Below, in pieces: positions 62,913-64,000 of a stretch of DNA of 64,000 nt; the first letter of the stretch is position 1, and each line of letters opens with the position of its first letter. Below the pieces are notes generated by a model that was given only the letters and a program-made list of their open reading frames with translations, ran no database searches and was not told the DNA's origin. The position numbers were made by a program, and so were the translations under genes. The DNA is from Paenibacillus sp. FSL H3-0469 (GTDB taxonomy: Bacteria > Bacillota > Bacilli > Paenibacillales > Paenibacillaceae), in assembly GCF_038051945.1 (NCBI RefSeq), contig NZ_CP150302.1, forward strand, positions 3,968,001 through 4,032,000, read 5' to 3'.

Positions 62913-64000
62913 GAATTCATGCGGATCAGCTCACCTTCTGCTATGTTGGTGGCAGGCCAGCCGTTCAAAAGATATCTCTGGATATCCCTACAGGTTCGCT
63001 GACTGTCCTCTGCGGAGTGAACGGGAGCGGTAAGTCTACCCTGCTCCGTCTGCTCGCGGGTCTTGCCCAGCCCTCCTCCGGGCAGATACATTACGGTGAC
63101 GGTGACGGGAAGAAGACGGACAACACGACCGCCGAACTGGTATCCATGGTATTCCAGCAGCCAGAGACCCAGCTCTTCGCGGGTACGGTACATAAGGATA
63201 TCGAATACGGCCTGATAGAGCGCGGGGTGTCTAAGGAGAAGCGGACGGAGATCATTTCCAGCGCCCTGGCGAAGACCGGGCTGGCTTACGATGAATTCGC
63301 CGGGCGATCCCCCTTTCTGCTCAGCGGAGGCGAGAAACGGCGCGTAAGTATTGCGGGAGCCCTGGCCGTACAGCCCGGGCTCCTGATTCTGGATGAGCCG
63401 ACCGCAGGGCTGGACCCGCAGGCGGCACAGGCACTGCTCGAAATGGTGGAGGAGCTGCGTAGCAGCGGACTGACCTTGATCATCGGCACCCACGATCTGG
63501 ACAGCTTCCTTCCAGTTGCTGACAAGGTCATCGTGATGAAGCAGGGTGCTATCCATTATGACGGTCCTGCTCCGGCATTGACTGCCGATCCCGGCCTGCT
63601 GGCAGACGCCGGACTCATCCCCCCCGTCTATGCTTCTATGGGACGCAGAGCGGTGCAGCATGGTCTGCTGGAAGCAGTCCCGGATAGTCTGGAGGAGCTG
63701 CTGACCGCACTGGAAAAGCACCCGCTGCCTATGCCGCAGACGGACAACTGGGCGGCAGGCTCTGGCATCGTTGCCCGCAGCGGCGCCACAATACCCGGCA
63801 GTCAGAACACCAATGCCAGCGAACAGAGCGTGCAATACAGCTTAGAAGGCATCCGCCACCGGGATAATTCCCATCAGTTCACCGGGAGGAAGACCGCCCA
63901 GGCGATAATCAGGCCCGGCAGGCCAAAGCTCGAACAGGACCCTCCACGCAGATCTGGTTGGCAAGGCCTTGACCCCCGGGCCAAATGGCTGGGGATGATT
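62909..64000 (+). CDS. ecfA2: EcfA2-like ATPase with apparent C-terminal EcfT fusion, runs off the window
   Basis: The frame is open for 364 codons to the last base. The ATPase part shows Walker A GVNGSGKST near residue 38, Q-loop MVFQQPETQLFAGT near 84, signature FLLSGGEKRRVS near 138 and Walker B LLILDEPTAGLD near 162. After residue 240 it continues past the usual end of an EcfA (about 280), through a low-complexity linker, to GLDPRAKWLGMI. This resembles the start of EcfT (LDPRxK). A fusion of ATPase and transmembrane EcfT is inferred; the membrane part lies outside the window. Confidence 0.78.
   Translation, partial: MRIHADQLTFCYVGGRPAVQKISLDIPTGSLTVLCGVNGSGKSTLLRLLAGLAQPSSGQIHYGDGDGKKTDNTTAELVSMVFQQPETQLFAGTVHKDIEYGLIERGVSKEKRTEIISSALAKTGLAYDEFAGRSPFLLSGGEKRRVSIAGALAVQPGLLILDEPTAGLDPQAAQALLEMVEELRSSGLTLIIGTHDLDSFLPVADKVIVMKQGAIHYDGPAPALTADPGLLADAGLIPPVYASMGRRAVQHGLLEAVPDSLEELLTALEKHPLPMPQTDNWAAGSGIVARSGATIPGSQNTNASEQSVQYSLEGIRHRDNSHQFTGRKTAQAIIRPGRPKLEQDPPRRSGWQGLDPRAKWLGMI

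Overview
The window reads as a chromosomal segment of a Paenibacillus-type, endospore-forming Firmicute. The support is the gene content: a Spo0E-family phosphatase, a lipoteichoic acid synthase (LtaS), a CidR/CidAB module, PucR-type control, many purine-rich Shine-Dalgarno sequences (GGAGG), frequent GTG/TTG starts, and an RRNPP-type regulator resembling the AloR family described in Paenibacillus. GC is moderate with GC-rich third positions, so long antisense ORFs are common; I read these as shadows and left them out. I see no rRNA, tRNA or CRISPR array.

Layout. 1-785: gene-free spacer with degenerate repeats. 786-4940: MarR regulator plus a heterodimeric ABC exporter, one leftward operon with its own operators. 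5149-6726: an HTH-TPR regulator followed by an overlapping 42-codon ORF that looks like an exported signalling propeptide; this is a candidate quorum-sensing pair. 6772-15263: Spo0E-like protein, CidR/CidA/CidB, an oxidoreductase, a nuclease-helicase, LtaS, a second MarR. 15503-19115: chemoreceptor, a 52-bp tandem repeat block, and an IS110-family element with a structured leader that may be its bridge RNA. 19186-24712: an MHYT-GGDEF-EAL protein, an ABC-2-like transporter, and remnants of an IS1182 element and of a possible SLH protein. 24743-28525: a four-gene operon (two UbiA prenyltransferases, a DUF6081-like protein, an oxidoreductase) behind a perfect 7-1-7 Fur box. 28653-41878: two more GGDEF-EAL proteins, an acetate-transporter homologue, a PLP enzyme, a TVP38-like membrane protein, and a hybrid histidine kinase with its SARP-type response regulator.

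43229-56476 is a pyrimidine-catabolism region. PreT and PreA reduce uracil or thymine, HydA opens the ring, and after a decarbamoylation step not encoded here a class III aminotransferase and methylmalonate-semialdehyde dehydrogenase carry the beta-amino acid to an acyl-CoA. An NMT1-type ABC importer probably brings in the substrate and a PucR-family protein probably regulates. Both operon promoters carry the same two inverted-repeat motifs, which suggests one regulon.

56611-64000: a 7TM-PAS-GGDEF cyclase, a frameshifted DUF72 gene, a cytoplasmic alpha-amylase, a cluster of three DnaA boxes, BioY, and divergent ECF-transporter genes. The last ORF, open at the window edge, seems to be an EcfA ATPase fused to EcfT.

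The observations most worth following are the regulator-propeptide pair (5149-6726), the Fur-box prenyltransferase operon (24743-28525), the possible IS110 bridge RNA, the shared operators of the pyrimidine region, and roughly 51-bp periodic repeats in several spacers.
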